NCBI GenBank assembly: GCA_000181795.3
Contig: CM012954.1
Span: forward strand, 77,725-141,724
DNA: 64,000 nucleotides
Source of the DNA: Trichinella spiralis
Taxonomy: Eukaryota; Nematoda; Enoplea; Trichinellida; Trichinellidae
Direction of reading: 5' to 3'
Both the position numbers and the translations under genes were made by a program. The notes beneath the pieces are model-generated. The model was given only the letters and a program-made list of their open reading frames with translations. It did no database searches and was not told the origin of the DNA. Positions 13,777-27,400 of the stretch are shown here, piece after piece (the first letter of the stretch is position 1; the number at the start of each line of letters is the position of its first letter).

Positions 13777-15003
13777 TCGTCATCATCTCTTATTTAATGT
13801 GCATGCTAATTTCTATCATTGAATTAAATATATGCAAATATGGTATAATTATTGTTCTTCATGAAAATTAAAAACATTCTGAATTGCAGAGTGCACATTA
13901 TTTAAAAATATAACCATAATTCTTCATGATGATAAAATTCTAAATTAAGCATTACAGTACAAATTGAAAAAAAAAACTGGAGCTTCTTAACCAATTTTAT
14001 AGCTTTGGTATGCAATGTAAATACAGTTAGTTAGATAAGAATAACACAAGATGCTCCCAAGCAAAACAACGTGAACTGCAACAAAACCAATGTTTTCATA
14101 ACTAGGCAAATTGATGAGAATGTGATAGTATAAGCGTTTTTATGGCCACTTTTAGAAATAATGATTCAACTGAAGAGAATAAATGACAGTTACTTAAAAA
14201 TGATATACTTTCCGTTTCGTTGCTGTTTCACACACTAAAACTCTTAACGTACAAACAACGAGTGCCTAAGTGTGACAAATAGGTGAATATCAACATCAAA
14301 TACATATGATACTAGTACTGAAGCGCTTTGCCAATAAAAGACCCTTCATTTGCTACTATGCTCACTAGTACCCGAGAAATTATTTTTTTTAATAAAAAGT
14401 TCCATTATCCGATTATTCAAATTAAACTTTTAAATTATTAAACATTAAAGCACTACAAAAGAGAACAACCTATTGAAATTGCTCAGCTCAATCGGTTGAA
14501 CTGTTTAAAAAAACAATAATATTAATTATGTAAACAACTTACTAACAAAGAACGCCCAATCATTGGATATGAAACCATTTTGTCGGATGCCAAGAAGGTA
14601 TTTGAGATCTGCGGCCAGTTCCTTCAATTAGATATTCATAATAAACCTATTTATAAATGTAATGTAAAAAATATAGTAATGTAAAAAACGGGGCTCCGAT
14701 AAAATGCATATAGCAAATTCATTACAGAAATAAACATTTTATTATCCCGTAATATATATTACAGGAGTAAGTATGACAAAATGATATGAAACCACAAGAA
14801 GAGAAGCAACTATAATGATTAAAATAATGAAGAAAATAAATACTACACACAATAAACAAATTTCAAAATCTAATATAACTGCAACAATATATAATATAAA
14901 TTGTATATTATATATACAAGATAGAAACTGCAGTATAAAAGTGCCTTCTTCGTGTATATAATTTCCTCATGCTGAAAAAAATTCATAAACCAGATGTAAA
15001 AAA

Positions 15004-15034
<31 letters not shown>

Positions 15035-15078
15035 TCTGAAGGATATATTTCGGAATACAGATAACTATTATAAAAACA
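13777..15078. other. Convergent intergenic region (LIPT2 3' / SAFB 3')
   Basis: AT-rich, with poly(A)-signal-like ATTAAA/AATAAA sequences downstream of LIPT2 and for SAFB on the other strand. A (TA)n tract lies at about 15006-15034. No further gene seen. Confidence 0.55.
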
Positions 15079-18066
15079 CTAATAGCGTCGACTGGCAGAA
15101 CTTGACGCGTACTTGTTGTAGTTAGTAAAACGATCACTGCTACCATAGCCAGAATTTGCTGGTGGTCCATAACTACCGCCTGGTTGCCAACCACCACCCC
15201 CACTGGTACCGGGTGGTCCGCCACCGCCACCACTTCCACTGCCTTGAGTCAATGCAGAACGATTCCAAGGCATTGCACTAGAACTTCCAGCAGAGCTAGA
15301 CCATGCTTGACCACCATGACCACTAGACTGTGCATAACCATTTCCACTGGTTCGACTCCCAATTGTCCAAGATGAATTATTACGAGACGCCGAAGGATGC
15401 AAATCATTTCTACCTCGACGTGGAGACGGTGGTCCGCGACGTCCATCCGCAGTACGGCCAACGTTCATTTCACCTCGAGAGGGTCGATGATCCCCACGGC
15501 CGCTGTAAGACGATCGGTGATCCGGTCGATAATCGTACCGTTCAGCAGCACTGCGACGGATATCACGTTCAGTATATTCAAGACGTCTGCAGATATAATA
15601 GAATCAAATGCAATGTGTTGTGAAAAACAAATGAAAACAAAAATTAATTATTTTAAACACATATCTATCAAATTTATTACTTTCCTCCAGCAGGCCTTTC
15701 ACGCTGCATCATTCGCGAATCATACACAGGGCCCGAACCATAAGCTGGGCGCTTCGTTGGAGAAAACGACTGTTCAAATGATCGCTTCACAGACATTGCC
15801 GTATTTGAAGGAGGTGGTACTCTGAGAATTTATTTAACAAATAATTATAAAAAATTCATACTAGAAAAAATATTCGCTAACCTTTCATATGCTATACGCA
15901 TTTTCTGTTGCTGTAATTCTAACTTCTCTCGTTCTAAACGCTCCCGATCTGCTCTAAAATCAGTAAAACAACTCTGATTGATACACATGACCAAAATAAG
16001 AACATGATATTGAAATTAACAATTAAGCAAAAAGTAAATAATTTTATAAATTTCAAATTAAATACTATCTATATTAATTAATAAATAATAAAAAACTAAC
16101 TAACTAACCTTAAACGAGCTCTCTCCCTTTCAAGCCGCAAATGTTCTTCACGCTGAATATGCTCTCGCTCACGCATTCGCATTTTCTCAAGCTCTGCTTC
16201 ACGATTATAATGTTCGTCAAAAAATCTCGGACGTGCGTTCACAAAACGTGAAGAATAACCTCGAGACGCATAACGTCGCGAATACATCCCACGCACTGGC
16301 CTTCGAAAAACACGATCCACTCCTGATCGGGTCCTTGCTTTGTAATCTCTATCCTGATTGCGTTCATCATGGGAGTAGTTTCGACGATGCTCGTTGCGCG
16401 TATCTTAAATATTGAAGAAAAAATAAATTGAAACGAAATTTTATCCATAATTTAAGAGTCATTATCATTATTATTTAATCGCATTACAGTCTCGTTTGGA
16501 ACGCTTTTCGTCTCTCGACCGTCCTCTCGATTCAGAGCGAGATGCGCGAGATCTTCCATCTCTTTTACTACCTAAGAGTGATAAGACAGTATTTAGAGAG
16601 TAGAGTAATAAGACATCCATCATTTAATCACAAATTTCAACATAATTCTGCTAATCGTAAAACAATGCTACAAAAAAAAGCACAAAATTATTCAACTTGT
16701 CATCTGTATTATATACTTGTGAACTGTTTTCTTAACAAAGTAACTCAAATCATGCAGTATAATTCATACCTGCGACAGATTCATTTGTTCCAGTTTCTCC
16801 TTTACATGCGGAATTGGTGTCTCTATTTGCTGACGATTCACTCGACGCAGCTTTTTTGTCATTTTGCCCAACTGGAATTTTCACAGGCATTACTTTTTCA
16901 TTTACAGCCTAAATAAATTAACATTAAACGTTCAAAGCAGAAACTGAAATTATTATCCCTGTTTACTTACTTCATCGACAGATATAACTTTTCCCATAAA
17001 TTCTGATAGATGGAGACGCTGAATACATTCTACCGCTTCGCCCGCAGATGCCATTCTAATGTAACCAAAGCACTGGGAACCTGGTGATTTCGCGTGTGTT
17101 ACTATTTTCGCTAATTCTACTGTCCCGTATTGAGAAAAAAGTGTCTAAATTATACAAACATATAGATATATATATATATATATATAGCCTTATATGTGCA
17201 TAATGATGAAAGGTACGCTAAACACAATAAAAGTAAGATTATTGAACAGTAAGAAAGAGGAAAAATATTACTGACATTAAATTACCCAGAACTAGATAGG
17301 GAAAATCAACATCTACTATAAAGATGTAATGATGTAAAAAGCAAAAAAATAATCGAAGAAAGACCTTACCTTTAAATCTGCTGCACGAGTAGTGTTGGAG
17401 ATTCCGGAAACCCACAGACTTCTAATAGAAGAAACTTCTAAAATATCAAACTTGTACTTCTTAAAATTCACTGCAAATTCAATAAGAAAACATTACTCGA
17501 TGGTTCATTCGCAGTATCACGTTCATTACTTTCTTCTCCTTCTTCTTGAACATCCCTAAATATTTCAAAAATGATAATATAAATCAATGTAAACAATAAA
17601 ACACTGCAAAAAAAGTAACCACTTAAAACGATAAAACTAAAAACGCTGCTAATAAAGTAAATAATAAAAATAATGCCTCACGCTTATGCTTGAAATCTCT
17701 AAAAATAACAACATCTTTAATTCAGGGATATCCTAAGTGACGACGTACATTAGTAGACTGATTCCAATAGTCAAACTATATTTTGAATTCTAAATTTGGT
17801 ATAAGACAAAGAGAGAATCAACTCAAACATAACACATATTCTCTATTATTAAATGACGTAAAACGTAATAAAAAGAAATAAATTATTATTGTAATATTCA
17901 TGCCAAGCGTTCATGTTCACTGATGTTCAACCGAACGCCAACAAGCCGGCTGGCCATGAGCAGATTTTTTTTCTGCAGGTTCCTCCTTTTTGAATTATAT
18001 TATTTTTAGTCGCATCCAAATGCTGCTGAGAGGGGAAGTAAGACCGACAAGAAGAGGGGGAGCGCA

Positions 18067-18101
<35 letters not shown>

Positions 18102-20372
18102 GAGCGAGCGAGAGAGTGGGAGAGAATTTACAAAGTAGTCAATGTCCAACAATTGTCCACAAAGTTGCATACAGAATGCTCTTAGATGGAATTGGAAACT
18201 CGAAGAACTGAAATAAATTTTCATATACTTTTCAACAACCAACCTCTGGTGAGCACTGTCGGCTGGTGATTCCTCCACGGCAGGTTCGCCACATGATCGT
18301 TCATCTGCTTCAAAGCATTCCGCTGACGCGTCGACTTCAATACTATCAGCGTAAAGACGTTCATCGTCATCTGCAACGAGCTCCTCGTCATCTTCGTAAC
18401 CTCTCTCCTTCTCATCTTCTTCTTCATCAATCTGCCCGTGCTGCATAGACATTTCGCTAAACAGCATACCATCATTTTGTTCTAAATCTACGACTGTGGA
18501 CTCTTCTGCGTTGACGTCAGTTGACAGTGTATCTCCCAAAACCACAGGATGGAGAGAATTATGCAGGGTGATGGTGTCTTCAGCCGTGAATGGACATTTA
18601 GGTTCCACTTCTTCAGGACTAGGCACTTTGAAAATGCCAGTCACACTAGTGTCAACTGTAAATCAAGGAAATTAACATTTTAGCACTGCAACAGCAAAAA
18701 AACAATTTTGAAGACAAAGGCGCCGAATGCAATATTTAAAACACAAGTATCTTTTAGTATTGCCGTTCGATGTACAAAGAAGCATTCGAACATATTACAG
18801 ATGTGATGACTGCGATGGTTCTGAGAATTCAAAATAATATACAATGCAAAATAAACTTTTCCATCACATCTGTGCTGCTTAAATCTTCTTAACAACGGAC
18901 ATTTTGTTCGGCAATCAAAATTATAACAGTTTCAAAAGTGCATTTCAAACTTGCTTCACAACAAGTCCTACCCATTGCAGTATGTCTTCAAATGACCACT
19001 TCGTGACAATTTTGCAAAACGGACGTCAAAATTAAAATTTTCATCTCAGATCCGTCGATCAATTTTTAAGTAAAAAAACATGCGCAAATTAAACTATTAA
19101 ATTAAAAAACTACCAATTGAACTTAGAGTAGTATAATGAAAATTATTCATACCTAGTTGCTCAGATTTCACTGATGATACATCACAAGTCTCCATCGTTT
19201 CCATCTGCAAAAAACAAAAGCTAGCAAAACGTTCACATATTCATTCAAAAAAAAAACAAGTTGAAAAAAAAACAAATTCACACTTAAGAATGTTATCAAC
19301 GAAACATTTAAGAAAAGTTCGAAAACTTTAAAATAAAATACTCCAAAAAAGTTCTCATTACATTCATATTGTCTTCATCTTCTTCGTCATCTTCCTGTTC
19401 GGCAATATCTTCTTCACCTAAACAATTTTGTTCAAAAAATAGTAATAATTTTAAAAGCGCAAAAACTACATACGCTCTTTTTTCAGTCTTCTAGCAGCAT
19501 ATTCGGGAACATCAAAGCTGAACATTTCTGGATCCTGACCTTCATTTAACAAAGCCTGCAAAACAAAAAATTTAAATAGAAACGCAAAAACAAAATACTT
19601 ATTATAAAATTAAAAAATAATGTAAGAAATAAAAATCTTCCCAATAAAAGCTAGTTTTATTAGAAAATAATTATTTCATTTCATATAGACCTGATAATGA
19701 CCACATAACTGTTAACAGTCGTTGGCTTCGAAACAGGTCATGCATGATACGATACAAACAGAAAAAGATATCATATGCACAAAAACAGAGCGCGATGTTC
19801 AATTTTAGAAATCTAACACAGACTACATGAATAAATAAATTATAGATTTAAAAGTTAATTGAATTTAATCATAAAAATTTAATAAACGATAAACTAGATA
19901 ATGCAATGCTGAAAAAAGATCAAAATGCACTGAGGTAAGAAATAAAGAAATTTAAGAAAAACAACTGAAACCGTAAAACCTCATTTCAAATTATTAACCA
20001 TAAACGTACGCCTAACTTTCGATAAAATCAACAAAAATAAATACTACACTTTTTCAATAAACAATGAACAATGAGGCGTCTAAAACGAACGATGAAAAAA
20101 TTATTAAATAATTGTTTTTAATGAAGCAAAAATAAAATTATCAATGACTACTTTTCTCTAAAACGTATATAACGCATTAAATATTAAGTATCAACTTCTA
20201 GCAAACGTACAAAACTGTAGAAAAATGAGATAAAACATACTGCATGTAAACGGGAATACAATGTCGCTTTATTGCCGTTTTTATCCAACTGACGCTTGTC
20301 CAATTCGTTTTTGAGATCCACTACACGCAACTCAGTTAACCGACGCGAAACAGTACTGCGACTCATATTCAT
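15079..20372 (-). CDS. SAFB: Scaffold attachment factor B-like (SAP-RRM-RE/G-rich)
   Basis: Nuclear DNA/RNA-binding protein of chromatin and RNA processing. The minus-strand first exon (about 20242-20372) starts MNMSRSTVSRRL and holds a SAP domain (LRVVDLKNELDKRQLDKNG, residues about 12-45). Next come ALLNEGQDPEMF (about 19.5 kb), acidic exons (about 19.4 kb and 18.23-18.65 kb), and one RRM split over two exons. Its RNP2-like SLWVSGISNTTRAADLK lies at about 17.4 kb and the RNP1-like SPGSQCFGYIRM at about 17.06 kb. After that come RS/RE-rich exons (about 16.5 and 16.1-16.4 kb; EKMRMREREHIQREEHLRLE), then a Gly/Ser-rich C-terminal exon (15079-15594) ending ASSSASRRY. This order is diagnostic of SAFB/SAFB2/SLTM; which vertebrate paralogue is closest cannot be told. 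It lies head-to-head with FAM50. Confidence 0.9.
18050..18122. repeat. Purine (GA/GAAA) microsatellite in a SAFB intron
   Basis: Imperfect AGAGAAAG/GAGC repeat just 3' (in minus sense) of the acidic SAFB exon. An ORF reads through it as Ser/Leu-rich sequence, but that part is intron. Confidence 0.8.
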
Positions 20373-21195
20373 ACGCCACGAGCTACCAAAATCGCTAGCG
20401 GAAACAAAAGATCACTGTTAACAATTACCACAGGGCAACAAAGTTCAACCTGCATACATCTTACTGTAGCAATACTTGGAGCTTGCTATCGAACAATTAA
20501 AGCTTCATAAATTATTTATAATATTAAAAAACCTTTTATAATATATTAATTTATTTTTAAAACGTTTTCCAAAAATTATTTACATTCCTAAAGAGTCATG
20601 CAAAATTACTACTTCATTACCGTACATTTCATTTATTACGTATTCCTACAGTAATTAAATCATGTTTTATAAATTGTTGAAATGAATGTACTTGCATAAT
20701 TTAATATTGCTTTAAAATAAATTTAATTATAATTTTTTTCTACTAACGGCATATGAAAAATAATTATTAACAATGTCGAATTTCTGAAACCGATGCCGAA
20801 ACCAAAAATTTGTTCAATAAGCAAGTTTCTTAATAGAAAACTTTATAATTTCAAATTCAGAGATAAAATTAATTTTTTCCAATATATATATATATACATA
20901 TATATGCGCATAACTAAAAAAGATCACCTTTCATTCGTCTTTCTATGCAATGTCTTCAAAAATTGAACGATACATAAATTCATTTTTAAAATCGGAACTA
21001 CACTATCCGAGCTTGATATTTCAAATTTTCATTAATCAATACGCCAAAAAATTATTTCTAGTGAACTGCATTGCCTCATATTTCAATTTTTATTATGCCT
21101 ACTTTTCATTTTGTTTCACCAATGCTGTGAAGTTTACTGTAGCAAATAAATTGCCGAAGATTCTTTTCGTTGGAAATTTTTGCAAAATTGGAAAT
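20373..21195. promoter_or_regulatory. Shared 5' region between SAFB and FAM50
   Basis: About 820 bases between two divergent start codons. AT-rich, with a (TA)n tract near 20880-20905. An ORF runs in frame upstream of the FAM50 ATG (from 20950), but its composition is hydrophobic and Phe-rich, unlike the FAM50 family, so I treat it as non-coding leader. No specific promoter motif can be named. Confidence 0.4.
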
Positions 21196-22457
21196 ATGGC
21201 CAACTACACAGGATCAATTGCTGATGCAGGTCGTTTAATACACATTGCTAAACGGCGAGAAAGACACCTAGAAGATATTGAGAAGCAGAAACAAAAAATC
21301 CAAGCGGAGAAGTCATCTATATTAGGAATAGAGGAAAAATTTAAAGCCCATTACGATGCAGTAGAACAAAAGTTAAAGTCTAGTACAGTTGGTAATTTTT
21401 AAACCGATCACTTTCTGTTAATAACTAAAAATTTCAAAAATTGACTACAGAGAAATAAGTTTCTCGTACTGCATTGCACGTCGCTCTTTTTCAGGGCTGG
21501 TAACCCTAGATGAAATGAAAGCCAAACAAGAAGTAGTTATCCAAGAACGTGAAAAGCTACTTGCTCTAAAAGAAATGGAATTAAAACTTCAAGTGGAACA
21601 AGAAGAGAATGAAAAAAAGAAAGCACGCGAAGACTGTCAAAAGGTACTTTGCACCGCAAGCCCTGCTATGTCGTAAAAATATTGCCTGAATCAATTCATA
21701 TGAAGTGAATATAATTTTTGAATTAAAAAAAAATTATGTAGAGATCCACTTTGTCATTTGATCCTGATGAAGAAGCAGACGATGAAGAAGTGGACTCTCC
21801 TTCTTCGTCAACATTATTAAAGAAAAAGAAAGTTACCAAAGATCCAACAGTTGATACAAGTTTCTTGCCCGATAAAGAACGAGAAGAGGAAGAGAATAAG
21901 TATTTTTGTTGCTTCTTGCATATTATGAATTTGTTTAATGTAATCAAAAGCATTGTAGAATACGCGAACAGTTGCGTCTTGAATGGACTTCTCTGCAAGA
22001 AAATATTAAAAATGAAGAAATCAATATAGCATTTAGTTACTGGGATGGATCTGGTCATCGGCGCGATTTGAAAATGAAAAAGGGAAATTCAATTCAACAA
22101 TTCCTGCAACGTGCTTTGGAAATGCTACGGAAAGATTTCAATGAATTGAAAACTGTGTCATCGGACAGTTTGATATTTGTAAAAGAGGATTTGATTATTC
22201 CGCATTTTCATACATTTTATGATTTCATTGTAACGAAAACGATGGGAAAAACTGGTCCACTGTTTGAATTTGATGCCGCTGGTGAACTACGTATACGTCA
22301 AGATGCTTTGGTAGATACAGCTGAATCTCATCCTGCAAAAGTTGTTTTGAGAAGTTGGTACGAACGCAATAAACACATCTATCCTGCAAGTCGATGGGAA
22401 CCGTTTGATCCGAACAAAAAATATGAACGAAATGTTGAAGATTTAAGAACATTGTGA
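21196..22457 (+). CDS. FAM50: FAM50 / XAP5 family nuclear protein
   Basis: Spliceosome-associated nuclear protein (FAM50A/B, XAP5). Four exons join in phase: 21196-21391, 21495-21643, 21742-21899 and 21959-22457, giving 333 residues against about 339 in human FAM50A. It starts [20 protein letters not shown], followed by a charged coiled coil ([20 protein letters not shown]) and an acidic/Lys-rich centre ([21 protein letters not shown]). The highly conserved C-terminal XAP5 domain includes [43 protein letters not shown] and [20 protein letters not shown]. The ATG at 21196 is chosen because the family begins MA-x-Y-x-G at this point. The longer in-frame ORF upstream has no family match. Confidence 0.95.
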
Positions 22458-22860
22458 AATACTATGCATTTCCTGAATGAACTTGTGAAAACAATTTTTC
22501 CTCACCTGACTAGAAATTATATTGTTAAAGCTCATGTCAATAAATGTACTAAATCTTTTACATTAACACGCTGCATTATAAATATTATAACAATTCAAGT
22601 TTTCCATCAAAATTAACATGAAAAACAAGTTAGAACATTTAATTCAATGCCTAAAATTTATACTATGCAATTCTGTGACCACTGGTAGAATTAATTCCTC
22701 ACAAAGCACCGAATTTTCAGCACAAGTTATCACTGAACATCAATCATTGAACATTTTGACGGTACAAAAATTTTGCGGTATTGTTCGTTCAAAATAATGA
22801 AATTAACACGAACACATCGATTCAAATAAAATATAAAACAAAAACTCTCTAAAATTTAGG

Positions 22861-23426
22861 CTAAGATGTTCGCCAAGCTGTTTTCATATATCGTGCAGTT
22901 GTATTTTGATAAACCGGACCAAATAATGGATTCATCTGATGTAAAAACGTTAGTAGCCAAAATGTATAACAGCAGACAGCAGTCAGAATGAGCATTACTT
23001 GAATGAGACCTAAATTAGTACAGAAATATCGCATCAAACTGTTTTTATATTGCCATTTGACTCAACAAAACGGCAAATCATCATTCATGTTAACAAGCTC
23101 AATGTTACCAGTCAACAGCATAGACAAATAAATACAAATTATTAATAAATAATCACAAACTTGTTTCAGACGAGTAACGTTAGATTATCATGAGTTAGAA
23201 ATGATAAAAAAAACCTATTTCAAGGGAAATGAAAGGTATCAAAAAAATATGCATTACGGTGAAACTATAAAGTAGAAATGAATACATTCGTATTTTGAAA
23301 AACTTGCTATTAACAAACTCATTCATATTTACCTCGATTTGGCCCTTTAGGTGCAAAAAAACTGCTACATCCAACAGCAAACCAGAACAACGTAACCACA
23401 GAAAGCGCAACCTCATTTCCAGCCAT
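22861..23426 (-). CDS. ATP6V0E: V-type proton ATPase subunit e
   Basis: Small two-helix membrane subunit of the V0 sector of the vacuolar proton pump. Two minus-strand exons: 23333-23426 (ATG GCT GGA...) and 22861-23009, joined within the Gly codon of PKGPNRG (exon G|GTAAAT to ATTTAG|GT). The product is 80 residues; vertebrate subunit e has 81. Helix 1 is ALSVVTLFWFAVG. Helix 2 is VMLILTAVCCYTFWLLTFL, followed by the family signature QMNPLFGP and an Asn-Thr-Thr glycosylation-like site. An acceptor (TTTTATTTTAG) lies 13 bases 5' of the ATG. It is tail-to-tail with FAM50 (403 bases between stop codons). It is too fragmented to appear as a long ORF; the 95-residue reading of the same exon in another frame is a shadow. 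Confidence 0.93.
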
Positions 23427-24405
23427 TTTCTTGCAACAGCTAAAATAAAAGTCATACCACGACTATTGCAATACACGACCATGATAAGTAAACTAACTAA
23501 AACGTTAAATCTTGATAATAATTAACTATATCACTACTGCATTTCCACGCTAGAACGTGTAAACGTAGTAAAATTTTAAATTAACTACCTTATTAAAGAT
23601 CAAACTGAAAAGTGATGTTGACTGAGATCAAATATTATTAATATGCCAAACGAGAAAATGCAGTGCTTTATTCTTTCTTCACTGGCTTTGGAATTAATTA
23701 AAATTTCCAAATGAACTGAAATCTAAACTAAAATAATTGATTGCTATGAAAGCAAAACTCAGCAGTAAACAACATACTCGTCAACGATGAAAACAATACA
23801 GTAAATGATCGTCAAGAACAATATGTATGTCAATAAAGCAGAATAGGGCTGCGATATTTTTGACGAGGAAATTCTTGGTGCTGTTTATTGCTTCGGGATG
23901 TATATACGAATAAGTAAATTAACAAATGAAAATATTTATACAAATGATACGATGCATACATAAGAGAACAGACACGAAGTAGAACACGCGTAAATTACAA
24001 CTGCTTCACATTACCTACAGGTTTATTCATACGCTAAACTACTTTCTCTTTTATTTACCGTATCATTTCTGACCAGTAGGTGTAAACTGGAAATACTGCC
24101 TCTAATATGTAAATACCGTAGTGCTAAATGAAAGATACTGGAGATCGCAACTTTTTCTGTATTAATTAAAACTAAAGCTGATATGAAGAACGAAAACATT
24201 TTAATATAATATAAGAATTTTAAAAATAAATTTCCTTTGAATAAGCAAAAAGATAAAATATGTTGGCAGCACCACAAAAACTAGGAAGCTCGGTAAATAA
24301 ATAAATAAATAAATATATAAATATATACGCAACTTCCCTAATAAAGCAGTTGGTTATGTAAAATGAATAATATATTCAAGTGATCAATTCAGCTCTTTCG
24401 ATGAT
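23427..24405. other. Intergenic region, V-ATPase e 5' / PACS 3'
   Basis: AT-rich, with an (AAAT)n tract near 24297-24325. No coding exon supported. The minus ORF at 24023-24277 is hydrophobic, low-complexity and unmatched. Confidence 0.5.
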
Positions 24406-27400
24406 TCAGCTTGAAAAATTCCAACTGGAAAATATTTGACGTGCGTTTGCCAAAGTGCTGATATCTGGAAAAATTTCACATCGCTCCATTCGACTCCGTC
24501 TATGAAAACTGAAATTAAAAAAAGTTATAAATATTAAACAAATAATAAACAATGAAATCAATTTTTTCATACGATTCATTCTTGAATTCTGTCGAGAACT
24601 ACAAATCAGTCGACTAATTCCATCAACTGACTGACTCTTTTGTTCAACTTCAGCTCGATCTTTATTTTTCATTCCAAGTTTTTGAAGCACTATAGAAAAG
24701 AAAATACATTTCTAAATAAATCAATTGAAATAAAATGAAACAATTAAAAATTCAAAAATAACTTCAAACTTCATCACTTACTACGTCCACATTAATTGCA
24801 AAATATGAAAATAACTGCCGCTTAATTTTCTTCATTGAACATAACACACAACAACAAAATATAAAGCAAATTTTTGAAGTCAGAACTTATATTTAAAAAA
24901 TAATAATAACAATAAAAATTATTCTTATTAATTAATAATGATGACCAATTTTGATTATGTCGAAATGTTGATAAATTACTTTTGTCTTTCCGTTTTTCTT
25001 TGACAAACTGCAGTGACAATGTATGAGGCGAACTAATAAATGGCTCAATGAGGCAAACCAACGGATCAGAAGGGCTCTTCGATATTGTCAAAGAACGGAA
25101 CGTCGTTTTCAACGAGTATTTTGCAAGTGTGCTAGTGGCAAAGCACTGAGAATCTTTTTTTGTTGCAACGCCTTCTGTTGTCTTCAAGCCTGAACTACCA
25201 ACTAAAATCAAAAGCAAACAATTATTAATTACATAATAATCTACATGTTGCATTTCTTTTTATGTCTAGTACAAGCAGTGATAAAAACATATCCACGCTT
25301 AATTAGCAGATTGAAATAATTGTGAATTGAAATAAGCTTTACCAAGAGAAGAAGGTCCTGGAACAGAGTGAACATTCGGAGGAGCCCAATATTCGATTTG
25401 CAATTCTTTGGCATCAGAAGAACTGAAGAAGAAGAAGAAAAAAAATATATATATATATACATAAACGACGAATTAAAATAAGTCTACAAGTTGAAATACC
25501 CTGAAGTTGTGATTAGATTCGATAAACGATCAACCAGTGGCTCGTTGTGCGGAGAACCTGGTGGAGATGAGTGGCCAGCAGAGGATACGTCTGCTGCACG
25601 CGCGTTGATTAAATTTGTCGACATATTTTGAACGGAAGAAGCTTGACCAGAAAGTGATGATGAATTGTTGGAAACAACTTGAGCAGAAGAAAATCCAGAT
25701 GATGATGAAGGCAAATCTGGCAAATCACCTGAATTTACAGCAGCTGAATGCACAAATAAGAAAAATCAATCAATGAATCATCTCCAAAAACGAAATAGGA
25801 GAAAACAATGCCAAACCTGATAACGGCTCAGCAGATGCTAAGCGAACGTTCACTACAAACGGTACAAAAATTTGCTTAAATGCACTAGATGCACTAAAAC
25901 ATCGTTTCAATCAATCAATAGCAAAGTAGCAATAAAAAAGTTATTTAAAAAGTATAATTACTTTTCAGATTTCAAATGAATCATCGCTTCGGAAATTGTC
26001 AAAGGAAGCATCAATTTAGCAGAGCTCAAATATAACTGCAATCGGCGAACAACTTCATTGACATCTATGAAAGAAATATAAAAAAATTGAATATTTTCTT
26101 TCGTCAGTCAAATCAGACATTTCAGCAAATGATTGAATACCATTCTCAGATAAATTTGCTTTTTCCCATACTTCACGCCAAAATCCATCTCCAAACAAAC
26201 TGGAATATGTTCGATCAGTAGTCACTAAATAGCGCCACAAAACACAATACTCTATTTAAAAAAATAGAAAGATGAAAATTGATTCAAATAAAAAAAATTT
26301 CAATAAAAACTTACGACAAGCGACGGGGTAAAATCGAATATAATTTAACCAATCGTTTGGTTTTTGCCCAAAATATTCAGTATAAAATTCTAAACAGTAA
26401 CTGAAAAAATGATCTGCACCAATCAGGCATAACTGTATCATTCGTGGATTGGAAGCATTTTTGTTTGAGCTAAACAATGCTTTTATTTAGTAAAAGTAAA
26501 TATATTTCACACCTATCATCAAATCCCCAAATAAAACACTTACAAACGTTGAATCTTATTAACCAGAGTAAAAAACAATGTTTTCACATCTTTTTTACTT
26601 TTTACCACAAAGTGAATCATATTGTGCTTTTGCAATGCTAATACAACAGCCTAGATTGCAATGAAAAAGAAAATAACAAATTAAATGATAATGAAATATA
26701 AAATAAAATAAAATAAAATTCAAATTACACTTCTTACTGAACAGTGAAATATTTCCGTGGAAGAAATAAGAAACAACGAGTTGGGCAAACTTTCATCATC
26801 GGCAGGAAATACACACTGTATCTGTTCAAGTATGCTTGGAATGTTTACTGCAGATGCGGATGCTGCAGCTTGACGTTGTTTCGAAGCAGCGGAAGTTAAA
26901 ACTGCGGACGATGAACTGGCTGTCACAGATCTAAGCAATTTTGGACTGTCAAATAATGGAGCGCTGTTTTGATGCAAAACAGGCTTCAATCTAAATACAT
27001 TTGGGTTCAATAAAATAATGTATATAATTTAGATGATGAAAACAAAATTGAAATAAAAAAATTCAATGAACCTCAATTCTGAACTTTCTGAACCTGATTT
27101 GATACTTCTTGCTGATGACGGCTTTCTTCCGTCAGAAATTTCGCTTTGGTAATAAAGTGAAGAAGAAATTTGCTTTTTCTGTTCCGCATCTGCTGACGCA
27201 CTTGCAAACTGACCAACATCCACCACTACAACATAATTTACATGCTTGAAATAAATACTAATTAATCTATTAATTTATTAAAAACGAACATACTATGCGA
27301 ATCGGTTGTACCGTTACCAGTGAAAACATTCTCAACGGAATCTTTACTATCATCACTACCAACCTAAAACGATACATTGATTTTGATTTTTCCAATTTTC

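Noticed and set aside
15397..15825. 142-residue plus-strand ORF
   Set aside because: Antisense to the Gly/Arg-rich SAFB C-terminal exons.
18006..18644. 212-residue minus ORF as one exon
   Set aside because: Only the right part (about 18233 upward) is SAFB exon; the tail runs through a donor site into the GA microsatellite, giving artificial Ser/Leu repeats.
20950..21195. 82-codon N-terminal extension of FAM50
   Set aside because: Phe/Tyr-rich sequence unlike the family; FAM50 proteins start at the MANYTGS Met at 21196.
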